NCBI GenBank assembly: GCA_964414815.1
Contig: CAYPXY010000006.1
Coordinates: 86,316 to 150,315, forward strand
Origin: Mariniblastus sp964414815
GTDB taxonomy: Bacteria > Planctomycetota > Planctomycetia > Pirellulales > Pirellulaceae
Direction: 5' to 3'
DNA length: 64,000 nt
Shown here piece after piece: positions 50,748 to 60,475 of this stretch. Under the pieces are notes generated by a model. It was not told where the DNA came from, ran no database searches, and saw only the letters and a program-made list of their open reading frames with translations. The first letter of the stretch is position 1; every line of letters begins with the position of its first letter. Position numbers and translations under genes: made by a program.

Positions 50748-52019
50748 ATGAAGCCCAACGAGCGAGTTGTCATTACCGGAATGGGAGTCGTATCGCCGAT
50801 CGGAATCGGGATCGAGCCGTTTTGGGATGGGCTGATTCAGGGCACCAGCGGAGTTCGAGTCCGTCCGTACTTTGAAAATTCGGATCTTCCGTATCGCTTG
50901 GCGGCTCAGATCAGGGACTTCGATCCACGGCGGTACATCACTGCCCGAAAAGCGATCAAAATCATGTGCGGTCCGATTCAGCACGCTTGCGCCTCGGCGC
51001 TGATGGCGTGTCAGCAGGCGGGATTGGAGCCCGGTAGCACCGATCCTGATCGGCTTGGAACCTTGTTTGGAACCGAGACGTTCTATTCGGATCCGCTGGA
51101 AGTGGCCGATGTGTTTCATCACTGCATGACCGAAAAGAACTATCAGCATGCGCGATGGGGAGAATTTGCCATCCGGAAGATTCAGCCGTTGTGGATGCTG
51201 AAGTATTTGCCCAACATGGCGGCCTCCCACATCTCGATCTTGCTCGACGCTCGCGGGCACAGTAATTCCATCTGTCAGGGAGAAGTTTCCGGCATGATTG
51301 CGATGATTGAAGCCGCCAATGTGATCAGGCGAGGCTGGTGCGACGCCATGGTGGTCGGCGGAACGGGATCGATGTGCGAGCTTTCGGCAATGCTATTTCG
51401 TGGAGCCAATCTCTCGACCGCCTACAACGATCAACCCGAGAAGGCTTCGCGCCCTTTTGATCTCCAACGCGATGGAATGGTTCCGGGAGAGGGAGCGGCG
51501 GCATTGGTGCTCGAATCCGAAGAACATGCAACCCGGCGAGGTGCCCAGCCCTTGGCATATCTGGCAGGTTGGTCGCAACGGTTCGCTGGTTCACCGCAGC
51601 AAAACATGAAAGCCGCCATCGCGGAAGGATTTGAGGCCGCGCTGAGCCATGCAGATCTGACTTCGGATCAAGTCGGTTCCGTCAATGCCCATGCGATGGG
51701 CAGTCGTTGGATCGACGCCGCCGAGGCTCAAGCCATCGATCAGGTCTTTGGTCAGATTCCGGTCATCGCCAACAAGGGGAACTTTGGAAATCTCGGGCCG
51801 GGCACCTCAAGCGTGGAAACCGTCGCATCGATCTTGAGCCTGGTGCAGCGTCAACTACCACCGACGCTCAATCGTGAACACCGAGACCCTGAATGTCCTG
51901 TTCGAGTTTCGACCGGAGAAGAGCGGTGGGATTCCGCAAAAAGTGCCATTCTCAAATCCGGTATCTCGGAAACCGGACAAATCGCAGCCGTGATCCTGGC
52001 TCGTTGCGCAAACAAGTAG
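50748..52019 (+). CDS. Ketosynthase-fold protein lacking the nucleophilic Cys (chain-length-factor-like)
   Basis: The 423-residue protein is a clear FabF-type ketosynthase by fold: VVITGMGVVSPIGIG, WCDAMVVGGTGSM, ASRPFDLQRDGMVPGEGAA, VNAHAMGSRW with His315, and NKGNFGNLGPGTSSVE with Lys343. An ungapped alignment by eye to E. coli FabF from the conserved VxGG strand back to the active site puts Glu179 (SICQGEVSG) where the nucleophilic Cys (SIATACTSG) should be. The nearest Cys, C176, is three residues earlier. The second catalytic His is Asn348 (FGN for TGH). This is what is found in chain length factors (KS-beta) and decarboxylase-like KSQ domains. It may therefore be a non-elongating partner of an active ketosynthase encoded elsewhere. 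Confidence 0.8.
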   Translation: MKPNERVVITGMGVVSPIGIGIEPFWDGLIQGTSGVRVRPYFENSDLPYRLAAQIRDFDPRRYITARKAIKIMCGPIQHACASALMACQQAGLEPGSTDPDRLGTLFGTETFYSDPLEVADVFHHCMTEKNYQHARWGEFAIRKIQPLWMLKYLPNMAASHISILLDARGHSNSICQGEVSGMIAMIEAANVIRRGWCDAMVVGGTGSMCELSAMLFRGANLSTAYNDQPEKASRPFDLQRDGMVPGEGAAALVLESEEHATRRGAQPLAYLAGWSQRFAGSPQQNMKAAIAEGFEAALSHADLTSDQVGSVNAHAMGSRWIDAAEAQAIDQVFGQIPVIANKGNFGNLGPGTSSVETVASILSLVQRQLPPTLNREHRDPECPVRVSTGEERWDSAKSAILKSGISETGQIAAVILARCANK

Positions 52020-52324
52020 GCCTGAACAAGCAAGCAAAGTAGGCCGGAACAAGCAAACGCCGAAAACGCAAGTCATTTCATTGACCTTTCTGCGTTTGCG
52101 CAGTTCCGGCATGAACCCGGTAAATCCCGCAAGTTTATGCTCCCCAACGTCCCCTCCGGACCTGCTCCGGGGGGACGATGACGGTCCAGCTACAAGATAG
52201 AATTCTGCTTCTTCGTTCCCCACCGAATAAATTCGGCGGGGAGCCTTTTTTCGGACTTGGCTTTTTAGTAACTAATCCTCACTCCCACCGAAATAAATTC
52301 ATTGGGGAGTAGTTCAGCTACAAG
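52020..52324. terminator. Intergenic repeats and terminator-like hairpins between two convergent genes
   Basis: A hairpin CCCC-A-CCGAAT-AA-ATTCGG-C-GGGG (52218-52241) is followed by AGCCTTTTTTC, a good intrinsic terminator for the plus-strand ketosynthase gene. A similar palindromic piece (CACCGAAATAAATTC then GGGGAG) recurs at about 52285-52310, each associated with CAGCTACAAG (52194 and 52314). A GTCCCC/GGGGAC hairpin lies at 52148-52178, and AAGTAGGCC/GGAACAAGCAA is repeated near 52014-52058. No gene is seen. Confidence 0.65.
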
Positions 52325-52975
52325 TCAATCATTAAGTACCAACGTTTGCCACAGACTGGGATCTTCAAAAATGGGCATCTCGACGCCGACCGCGAGCGTT
52401 TGATACCCCAGTTCTGCATCTGCAACCACATAGTTGAAACCAAGCTGGCGATGATCGGAGGTATCCCAACCGAACAAGCAGGTGGACGGAATATGGCCTG
52501 ATATCTGGTAGCCCGTTGCCGTAGTGGAACTGGTGACCACGAGCTTGCCACGATTCATCGCCGGTGACTCCTCCTTGCAACGATTGATACGAATCATTCG
52601 GCCGACCGCTTGCTTCTGTTGATTTCCTCCCCCCGTCGGCAAAAACTTCATCCAGTGGCAAAATTTGGTTGCCCGATGAACGATGTGCGTATCGCGCGTA
52701 TCGAACCAGAACATGACGCCGTCGCTGCGAAGCAAATCCGTTTCTTGACATTTGAGCGGCCGTTTCTTGCCGCCGACCACGATGGAGAAATAAATGCCAT
52801 CCTCGGCCCATCCGAGCCGAACATCGGCATAGGATTTCTGTCCTTCAAATTCGTGAAACGAGGCGATCGCGTGAGACTTGGGGAGTTCGAACAGTCCGGA
52901 AGGTGCTTTCTTTAATCGCTGACACGGAATCCGATAACGGAACAACAGGTTCTTGGGGATATGGGAATCAAGCAT
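52325..52975 (-). CDS. Small protein coupled to uvrA, CBM9/DOMON-like pattern
   Basis: The 216-residue protein begins two bases after the uvrA stop (TAGAGATG on the minus strand), so it is translationally coupled. YADVRLGWAEDGIYFSIVVG, RSDGVMFWFDTRDTHIVH, and ATGYQISGHIPSTCLFGWD followed by RQLGFNYVVADAELGYQ are the strand pattern of family-9 carbohydrate-binding or DOMON-type domains. No signal peptide is seen, so a cytoplasmic role is expected, which is unusual for that fold. The pairing with UvrA is unexplained. The function is unknown. Confidence 0.65.
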   Translation of the reverse strand: MLDSHIPKNLLFRYRIPCQRLKKAPSGLFELPKSHAIASFHEFEGQKSYADVRLGWAEDGIYFSIVVGGKKRPLKCQETDLLRSDGVMFWFDTRDTHIVHRATKFCHWMKFLPTGGGNQQKQAVGRMIRINRCKEESPAMNRGKLVVTSSTTATGYQISGHIPSTCLFGWDTSDHRQLGFNYVVADAELGYQTLAVGVEMPIFEDPSLWQTLVLND

Positions 52976-52977
52976 CT

Positions 52978-55900
52978 CTAAATTTTTCCTCGATGTTCTT
53001 TCAGGAAGTCCTTGAACTTCTTGTTTTCGATCTGGTCGATGGCGTGGAAGCTCATTTTGACGGAATCGAGTCCACGTGCCGACGCGGCGGTCGCGGAACT
53101 TGCGAAATCAGCGACCTGACCTGCGGTGACGGAATCCTTGGGTCCTGAGATTTGCATCCAGACGGCATCCGGCTTCTTGGTCTGAATGCTGATCCACGGT
53201 TCTTTCTGGCTCGGCAAGTACACATGAACGATTTGCTTGTTGGTCCACTGGAAATTGCCTTCCGGCGCAACCTCCAGCAGCAATTGATGGAGTCGTTCCA
53301 GCACGTTCATGTCCCATTCGATCTCGCCCGAGGTAAAACCTTTGCGCATGAAGTGCCATTTCTGCCCCAGTTTCGCCCAAGGTGTCTCATCGTCGATTTT
53401 GGCCTCAATCCGTTCGACCTTGTCCACAAAGCTATCCATCGCCCTATCCAGAAAATCCCAAAAACCCGGAACATCAATCTCCTGAAAGGTGTGAATTTTG
53501 AATTCGATTTCCTGATATCCTTGAAGGGTACTCGAAACCTTGATCCGCGGAGCATTTCCGTAAACGGGAATTTCGTCCAGTTCGTTCGGTGTGGCCAGTG
53601 GAATCTGCTCGACCAACTCATCCTGTTTGAATGTCCTTGGGCGAACGCGAAATTTCATTTTCAGGAACCATGCTTCACCGGTCAACGCATGAAAGAACCA
53701 GCCCTGTGATTTCTTCAGGCCGGTAATTTCGACCACCGCACGCTCGTTCCAGTTGGTTTCTGCAAATCCATCACGGCGCTCAATCCGATCCACGATTTCA
53801 GAGAGTATTTTTCCATCCCACCGGATTGCTTCGCCGTTGCGACCGACGCGCCCTTCCGTATGCCATTGTTGTCCGTTGACTTCCCAAGGCATCTTCGTGT
53901 TGGCGCCGATGTCTTCGATGTCGAGATCGCCCTGCTTCCAGCGATCTTCCTTCATCGGATCGTAGATCGGCCGCTCGGCATAAGGCCCCGCTTTCAACAC
54001 AGGCTCCAGTGCTTCCCCCGTATAGCTGCGCGGCTTCGATGTGGGATCGGCCTCCCGCGTGGGATAGACCTCCTGGTCTGTCACTGCCTCGCTTTTACTC
54101 TTCGCCTTGCGAGATTTCTTTACGACCGGCGGAGTTTCCTTTGCCTGCTGCGCATAGGCCACGACTTCCTCGGGTGTACCAGCAATGACCACTTGTCCGC
54201 CGGCCTGGCCTGCTTCAGGACCCATATCGATCACCCAGTCCGCCGCTTTGATGACGTCCACATTGTGTTCGATCAGGATCACCGTGTTGCCGATGTCGAT
54301 CAGGCGCTGAATCACGTCCAGCAACTTCTTGATGTCCTCAAAATGCAAACCGGTGGTCGGTTCATCGAGGATATACAGCGTCCTGCCCGTATCGGGGCGA
54401 GCCAGTTCCGCTGCCAGCTTCACACGTTGGGCTTCACCACCCGAAAGCGTGGCAGCGCTTTGGCCGAGTTGCACATAGTCCAGTCCGACATCACACAGCG
54501 TCTGAAGGATACGGCGAATTTTAGGAAGGTTGTGAAACAGTTTGGCGGCCTCACCACACGACATCCTCAAAACATCAGCAATGGATTTTCCGTTATAACG
54601 GACCGCCAGTGTTTCCTCGTTATAACGATTTCCCTTGCATTCCGAGCATTCGACCCAAACGTCTGGCAGAAAGTGCATTTCGATCCGAATCTGTCCATTG
54701 CCCGCACAGGCCTCGCACCGACCGCCAGCCACATTAAAGCTGAAACGTCGCGACGTATAACCGCGCAGCTTCGAATCGGGAAGTTGGGCAAACAATTCGC
54801 GAATCAGATCAAAGGCTCCGGTATAGGTTGCCGGGTTGGACGACGGAGAATTGCCAAGCGGAGTTTGGTCAACTTGTATCACCTTGTTGATGTGCTCGAT
54901 CCCGCGAATTCCTTGATGGGCACCGGGGCGAGTGGTCGTTCGATGAAGTCGTCGTGATAACGAACGAAACAGAACGTCGTTGACCAGCGAACTTTTTCCG
55001 CAACCGCTCGGCCCGGTCACAACGGTCAGGGTTTGCAGCGGGAACTGAACCGAGATGCCCTTCAGGTTGTTGTGTTTGGCACCCACCACATCGATCGTCA
55101 GGCAACGAGGAACGAACTTCGCCTCGTTTGCGGACGCTTTGGTCGAACGAGCCGTCGGTTTGGCTTTCTTGGAGGCGGTACGGCCCGACGGACTCGCCGC
55201 CACCGGCGGCAGACCTTCCGACAGAGCCGGGCGGCGATTGGACGGAATGGAGATCGCTTTCGAACCGGAGAGATAAGGGCCTGTCACCGAACTTTTGTTT
55301 TTTCCGACTTGAGTCGGCGTGCCCTGAGCAACAACTTGACCGCCACCGGCACCGGCTTGCGGACCGAAGTCGCAAATCGCATCGCTGTTTTCGATGATCT
55401 CGCGGTCGTGTTCGACGACGATCAGTGTATTGCCCAGGTCGCGCAAACGATGAAGCGCGCCGAGCAACCGAGTGTTGTCGCGCGGATGAAGACCAATCGT
55501 TGGCTCATCAAGCACATACAACACTCCGCAGAGGCCGCTACCAAGTTGGCTGGCCAGCCGGATACGCTGGGCCTCTCCGTTTGACAGTGAGACTGCGGTT
55601 CTGTCAAGCGTCAGATACTCAAGCCCGACATCGTTCAAAAAATCAAGCCGACTGGAGACTTCACGCAGCAATTCTCCAGCGATTTTGTGTTCGCGCGGAT
55701 CGAGTTTCCACTGTTTGACCAGCGGCGACAGTTGTCCGACCGGCAACCTGCAAATCCCGTCGATCGTCAAATCGCGAAACCGGACGGCTGCCGCATCATC
55801 GCGCAAGCGGCTGCCACCACAAGTGCCACACTCGACTTCTCCCATGATGGAAGCCATTCGCTGGCGAACGTTGGCCGACAACCGCGATGCCTCATCGAGC

Positions 55901-58900
55901 GTTGTGAACACGCCTTGATACTGAAACGAAAACTGAATTCGGCCCTGCTCATCTTTTACGTCGAACCAGCGATTGTCCGTTCCGTACAATACCAATTTTC
56001 GCTTTCGCGAGTCGAGTTGGCTGAACGGGACGTTGGACGGGACACCGGCTCCCGCACACCACGCATGGAGCATCGCCTGTGAAATCGGTGACCCGAGTTG
56101 GGGCCATAGACTGATGGCGCCTTGTGCCAAAGTCAACTCCGGGTCGGGAATGACGGCCGCTGGATTGGCACCTCGCTGCGTTCCGATTCCTTCGCAATCG
56201 GGGCACCATCCCAGCGGACTATTGAACGAAAAGTTGTTCGGCGAGAGCAGGTCGAAACTTCGATTACAACGCTCACAAGCCAGATGCTGGCTTCGCTTGA
56301 TAACCTCCCATTGGTTTTCCGGCATGTCTTCGGAAGGGATGACCGTATGAATCACACCACGGCCTACCGACAACGCACCTTCCACGCTGTCCGCAATACG
56401 GGAACGAGATTTAGCCTGCACCACGATGCGGTCCACCACAATTTCCAGTTGATGACGGCCACGCGGATTGAGTAGCGGCACCTCATCGATGCCGTAAGTA
56501 ATATGATCCACCCGAACGCGGACGAAACCATTGGACCGGACTTCCTCCCAAAGATTTTCAAAACTCTGGCCCGGTTCAAGTTTGATCGGTGCGAGCAGCA
56601 ACAGTCGCGTTCCCTCCGGGTATTCCAGAATTCGGTCAACAATTTGATCACTGGTCTGAGTGCCAATCGGAATATCGCAGTGCGGACAATACGGCGTTCC
56701 AACGCGTGCCATTAACACTCGGAAATAGTCATAGGCTTCCGTGACGGTCCCAACGGTTGATCGCGGGGTCGATCCGAGATTTTTTTGCTCAATGGCAATC
56801 GCCGGGGAAAGCCCATCGATATGTTCGACTTTCGGCTTTTCCAATTGATTGACGAACTGCCGAGCGTAGGTGCTGAGCGATTCCACGTAGCGGCGCTGGC
56901 CTTCGGCATAAATCGTATCCATCGCCATGGAGCTTTTGCCGCTGCCACTCGGGCCGCAGAAAACGGTCATTTTCTCGCGAGCAATGGTGAGATCGACGGT
57001 TTTCAAATTGTGTTGCTCGGCGCCGCGGACAATGATCTCGGTCGCAAGTTGCGGCTTTTGATTCTTAGTTTTGGTTTTCAGGTTCTTGGTTTTGGGAGCC
57101 GCCGTTTCTGAAGCACTAAACAGACGCTTCAACGCTTTCCCAGTGTATGATTTTTCACATTCAGAAACTTCCTCGGGGGTGCCTGCAACGACGACCTCTC
57201 CGCCACCGGAACCGCCTTCGGGACCGATGTCGATCACCCAGTCTGCGGTCTTGATAACGTCGAGGTTGTGCTCGACCACCAACACGGTGTTGCCGGCTTC
57301 GACAAATTCTTGCAGCACTTGGAGCAACAAGGAAATATCCGCAAAATGCAAACCTGTCGTTGGCTCGTCGAGCATGTAGAACGTTTTGCCAGTACTTCGC
57401 TTGGTCAGTTCGCGTGCCAACTTGATCCGTTGGGCTTCGCCTCCGGACAAGGTGGGCGAGGGCTGACCAATCTTTAGATAATCCAATCCAACGGCATGCA
57501 GCGTTTTAAGTTTGCTGAGAATTCTTGGAAAGTTCTCAAAGAACTCCATCGCTTCGGCAATGTCCATTTCCAGAACATCGGAGATCGACTTGTCGCGATA
57601 GCGGACTTGCAGCGTTTCGCGATTGAATCTCTGTCCCAGACAGACCGGGCATGTCACCCACACGTCTGCCAGAAAATCCATTTCGAGTTTGTTCGATCCG
57701 TTGCCTTCGCACGCCTCACAGCGCCCGCCCTTGACGTTGAAACTGAAACGTCCTGCTGCGTAGCCTCGCGTCTTCGATTCGGGAAGATGCGTGTAGAAAT
57801 CACGAATTTCGTCGAACAGTTTGATATACGTTCCGGGGTTGGAGCGGGGCGTCCGACCGATGGGCGACTGGTCAATCGCAATCATCTTGTCGAGATGTTC
57901 GACACCCAATAAATCTTCGAAATCACCCGCCTGACCGATCCCTCCGTTGAGTCGCTCATTAAGCTCCTCGCGCAGGATCGCGTTGACGAATGAGCTTTTG
58001 CCGCTGCCGCTGACGCCGGTGACGCACACAAAACGGCCGAGCGGAACTTCGATGTCAATATTCTTCAGGTTGTTGTGTTTGGCTCCGATCAGTTTGAGTA
58101 TTTTATTCGGATCCAAGGGTCTCCGAGTTTCCGGAACGGGAATTTGCAGTGAGCCACCCAGATACTGGGCGGTCAAGCTGTCCTTCGAAGTAATGACTTC
58201 GGATGGATGCCCTTGAACCACGATTTCTCCGCCGCGAACACCGGGACCTGGGCCGAAATCGATCAGATAATCGGAGGCCCGCATGGTATCCTCGTCGTGT
58301 TCGACAACCAGTACGGTGTTTCCCAGATCGCGTAGGTGCTGCAGCGTGGAAATCAAACGGTCGTTGTCCCGCGAATGAAGTCCAATCGATGGTTCGTCAA
58401 GGATATACAATACGCCGACCAGTCCTGCCCCAATCTGTCCCGCCAACCGGATCCGTTGGCTTTCGCCGCCGGAAAGCGTGGGCGCGGTGCGATTGAGCAT
58501 CAGATAATCAAGCCCGACGTTGAGCAAAAAACTCAAGCGGTTGCGAATTTCCTTCAGCGGTTCCGATGCGATAAATTGGTGCGTTGCGTCCAGCTTCAGG
58601 CCGCTGAAAAATTCATAGGCATCGGAAATCGAAAGCGTACAAACTTCCGGCAATGTCAACTTGGCCCGATCTTTGAACTGGTCGCTCGTCGTTTCGCAGC
58701 GAAAATTTCTGGACTGATCATTGAGCCGCGATCCCTGACAATCATGACACTTGACCAGCGCCATGTATTCTTCGAGCTTGCGAATCTGCGGGGCCGATTT
58801 CAGACCGCGGTATCGTTCCGTCAGTTCGCCAATCATTCCGTCGAACTTACCGCCATATTTCATCGGCGACGCGCCGCCCCGCCAAGTGAACGTAATGTTC

Positions 58901-60126
58901 AGCTCACCGGTTCCGTTGAGCCAGATTTTTTGCAGTTCCGGATCCAGTTCCTCCCATGCGGTCTCCAACATGGTTCCCGGCTCGATGCCACGCATACGTT
59001 CAACCGTGTCGGCGACCCCTTGATAGATATGTCGTCGCCACCGTCCAAGATCGTTCCAGTTACCAAGCAAGCTGATACAGCCCTGCTGGATTGATTTTCC
59101 CGGCGAAGTGATCAGCTTGGCCGGATCGAACGTGAACATATCTCCCAGTCCGTCACAGGTCGGACACATTCCCTGCGGGCTGTTGAAGCTGAACATCTGC
59201 GGCGTGGGCGGAGTAAAGCTGATTCCGCAGGGTACGCAGGCGAATGAAGTTGAGAAAACTCGGTCGTTCCGAGCGGCAGACTGGTTGAGTTTCGCGCGCG
59301 ATTTGGCTTTTTGGCTTTTGGTTCTTGGTTTCTGATTGTCAGCGGCGGCAGCGTCGTCGATTTCCACATCGAACATCTCGTCGTTCGAAATCGATAACGG
59401 TTTGTCCGACTCGAGCGAAACGATCAGGGTGCCCTTGCCAAGTTTGAGGGCCGATTCAACGGCTTCGATCGCACGGCCGCGAATTCCGGGTTTGGCGACA
59501 AGCCGGTCGATGACGACCTCGATATTGTGACGCCGGGTTCGGTCGAGATTGATCTCGTCACTCAACTTGTGAATTTCGCCATCGACGCGAACTCTGACGA
59601 AACCCCGCTTCTGCAAATCTGAAAACAGGTCGCGATGTTCTCCTTTTTGCTCGCGAATCAGCGGCGCCAGAACCGTGTACTCGGTTTCATCGGGGAACTG
59701 AAGCAGATTGCCAATGATCTGATCGCGCGTTTGAGATGAGATGGGTTCACCGCATTGCGGACAGTACCCCTGCCCTACCCGCGAGTATAGCACTCTCAGG
59801 AAATCGTAGATTTCGGTGATCGTTCCAACGGTACTGCGCGGGTTGCTGCCGGACGATTTTTGCGAAATCGAAATCGAGGGGCTGAGGCCGGCGATCAGGT
59901 CGACATCGGGCTTCGGCATCTGGCCGAGGAATTGGCGGGCGAAGCTGGAAAGACTCTCGACATATCTCCGTTGACCTTCCGCAAAGAGCGTATCGAAGGC
60001 GAACGAGCTTTTACCACTGCCGCTGACGCCGGTCAAGCAGATCAACTGGTTGCGTGGCAGAACGACGCTGACATCGCGAAGGTTATGTTCTCTGGCTCCT
60101 TTAACGACAATATCCGACGCTGGCAT
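52978..60126 (-). CDS. uvrA: Tandem-duplicated UvrA (two complete UvrA units) with C-terminal extension
   Basis: At 2382 residues this is 2.5 times the usual UvrA (about 940). Unit 1 (residues 1-1000): Walker A GVSGSGKS at 33 and 704; Cys pairs at 297/300-321/324 and 803/806-826/829; ABC signatures LSGGESQR (551) and LSGGEAQR (893). Unit 2 (1028-1990): Walker A GPSGSGKS (1058) and GPSGCGKS (1705); Cys pairs at 1284/1287-1308/1311 and 1804/1807-1827/1830; signatures LSNGEAQR (1514) and LSGGEAQR (1894). The LSNGE has lost the first invariant Gly. UvrB-binding-type regions are near 140-240 and 1160-1260, but KGEH is only in unit 1. Residues 2000-2382 are an extension I do not recognise. Such fused UvrAs (class III) are known in planctomycetes. 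The start is ATG 60126; no strong ribosome site decides it. Role: damage recognition in nucleotide excision repair. Confidence 0.93.
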   Translation of the reverse strand: MPASDIVVKGAREHNLRDVSVVLPRNQLICLTGVSGSGKSSFAFDTLFAEGQRRYVESLSSFARQFLGQMPKPDVDLIAGLSPSISISQKSSGSNPRSTVGTITEIYDFLRVLYSRVGQGYCPQCGEPISSQTRDQIIGNLLQFPDETEYTVLAPLIREQKGEHRDLFSDLQKRGFVRVRVDGEIHKLSDEINLDRTRRHNIEVVIDRLVAKPGIRGRAIEAVESALKLGKGTLIVSLESDKPLSISNDEMFDVEIDDAAAADNQKPRTKSQKAKSRAKLNQSAARNDRVFSTSFACVPCGISFTPPTPQMFSFNSPQGMCPTCDGLGDMFTFDPAKLITSPGKSIQQGCISLLGNWNDLGRWRRHIYQGVADTVERMRGIEPGTMLETAWEELDPELQKIWLNGTGELNITFTWRGGASPMKYGGKFDGMIGELTERYRGLKSAPQIRKLEEYMALVKCHDCQGSRLNDQSRNFRCETTSDQFKDRAKLTLPEVCTLSISDAYEFFSGLKLDATHQFIASEPLKEIRNRLSFLLNVGLDYLMLNRTAPTLSGGESQRIRLAGQIGAGLVGVLYILDEPSIGLHSRDNDRLISTLQHLRDLGNTVLVVEHDEDTMRASDYLIDFGPGPGVRGGEIVVQGHPSEVITSKDSLTAQYLGGSLQIPVPETRRPLDPNKILKLIGAKHNNLKNIDIEVPLGRFVCVTGVSGSGKSSFVNAILREELNERLNGGIGQAGDFEDLLGVEHLDKMIAIDQSPIGRTPRSNPGTYIKLFDEIRDFYTHLPESKTRGYAAGRFSFNVKGGRCEACEGNGSNKLEMDFLADVWVTCPVCLGQRFNRETLQVRYRDKSISDVLEMDIAEAMEFFENFPRILSKLKTLHAVGLDYLKIGQPSPTLSGGEAQRIKLARELTKRSTGKTFYMLDEPTTGLHFADISLLLQVLQEFVEAGNTVLVVEHNLDVIKTADWVIDIGPEGGSGGGEVVVAGTPEEVSECEKSYTGKALKRLFSASETAAPKTKNLKTKTKNQKPQLATEIIVRGAEQHNLKTVDLTIAREKMTVFCGPSGSGKSSMAMDTIYAEGQRRYVESLSTYARQFVNQLEKPKVEHIDGLSPAIAIEQKNLGSTPRSTVGTVTEAYDYFRVLMARVGTPYCPHCDIPIGTQTSDQIVDRILEYPEGTRLLLLAPIKLEPGQSFENLWEEVRSNGFVRVRVDHITYGIDEVPLLNPRGRHQLEIVVDRIVVQAKSRSRIADSVEGALSVGRGVIHTVIPSEDMPENQWEVIKRSQHLACERCNRSFDLLSPNNFSFNSPLGWCPDCEGIGTQRGANPAAVIPDPELTLAQGAISLWPQLGSPISQAMLHAWCAGAGVPSNVPFSQLDSRKRKLVLYGTDNRWFDVKDEQGRIQFSFQYQGVFTTLDEASRLSANVRQRMASIMGEVECGTCGGSRLRDDAAAVRFRDLTIDGICRLPVGQLSPLVKQWKLDPREHKIAGELLREVSSRLDFLNDVGLEYLTLDRTAVSLSNGEAQRIRLASQLGSGLCGVLYVLDEPTIGLHPRDNTRLLGALHRLRDLGNTLIVVEHDREIIENSDAICDFGPQAGAGGGQVVAQGTPTQVGKNKSSVTGPYLSGSKAISIPSNRRPALSEGLPPVAASPSGRTASKKAKPTARSTKASANEAKFVPRCLTIDVVGAKHNNLKGISVQFPLQTLTVVTGPSGCGKSSLVNDVLFRSLSRRLHRTTTRPGAHQGIRGIEHINKVIQVDQTPLGNSPSSNPATYTGAFDLIRELFAQLPDSKLRGYTSRRFSFNVAGGRCEACAGNGQIRIEMHFLPDVWVECSECKGNRYNEETLAVRYNGKSIADVLRMSCGEAAKLFHNLPKIRRILQTLCDVGLDYVQLGQSAATLSGGEAQRVKLAAELARPDTGRTLYILDEPTTGLHFEDIKKLLDVIQRLIDIGNTVILIEHNVDVIKAADWVIDMGPEAGQAGGQVVIAGTPEEVVAYAQQAKETPPVVKKSRKAKSKSEAVTDQEVYPTREADPTSKPRSYTGEALEPVLKAGPYAERPIYDPMKEDRWKQGDLDIEDIGANTKMPWEVNGQQWHTEGRVGRNGEAIRWDGKILSEIVDRIERRDGFAETNWNERAVVEITGLKKSQGWFFHALTGEAWFLKMKFRVRPRTFKQDELVEQIPLATPNELDEIPVYGNAPRIKVSSTLQGYQEIEFKIHTFQEIDVPGFWDFLDRAMDSFVDKVERIEAKIDDETPWAKLGQKWHFMRKGFTSGEIEWDMNVLERLHQLLLEVAPEGNFQWTNKQIVHVYLPSQKEPWISIQTKKPDAVWMQISGPKDSVTAGQVADFASSATAASARGLDSVKMSFHAIDQIENKKFKDFLKEHRGKI

Positions 60127-60475
60127 ATCTGGTTGAAAGTCCTTCTTAGTATCCGTGACGCTTGCAGGAGCGTGTTTGATCAAGAGCCGATCAACCGCGT
60201 CCGTGGCGATGGTGCCTGCTCTGTTTTGAAACTTTACTGAAAAAATCGAACGCAATATTCTACGGCAACTTGTCCAATTCCCCAACGGGATAGTTCAAAA
60301 TCGGGTCGTTGGGTTGCTTTTGCGAATTTACTGACCAATAAATCGAGATCGCTGACGAAAACTTCGCATGACACGAATCATCCTATACCCAATTTCGCAA
60401 GATTTGCGTAAATTACTGATGTATCCCTGAATACGGCTCATTCAACCCCAACCATACATTTACTGGAGAGACCAA
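60127..60475. other. Divergent promoter region of uvrA and the thioredoxin gene
   Basis: These 349 bases separate two divergent starts. The uvrA-side 160 bases are open in the uvrA frame up to 60285 and could be a longer N-terminus. I see no clear LexA-type (CGAACN4GTTCG-like) box or hairpin. The plus-strand gene has GGAGAG just upstream of its GTG. Confidence 0.5.

Noticed and set aside
53860..54957. 365-codon plus-strand frame
   Set aside because: It is antisense to uvrA unit 2 with no start signal or recognisable domain; low-stop codon usage of the sense gene explains it.
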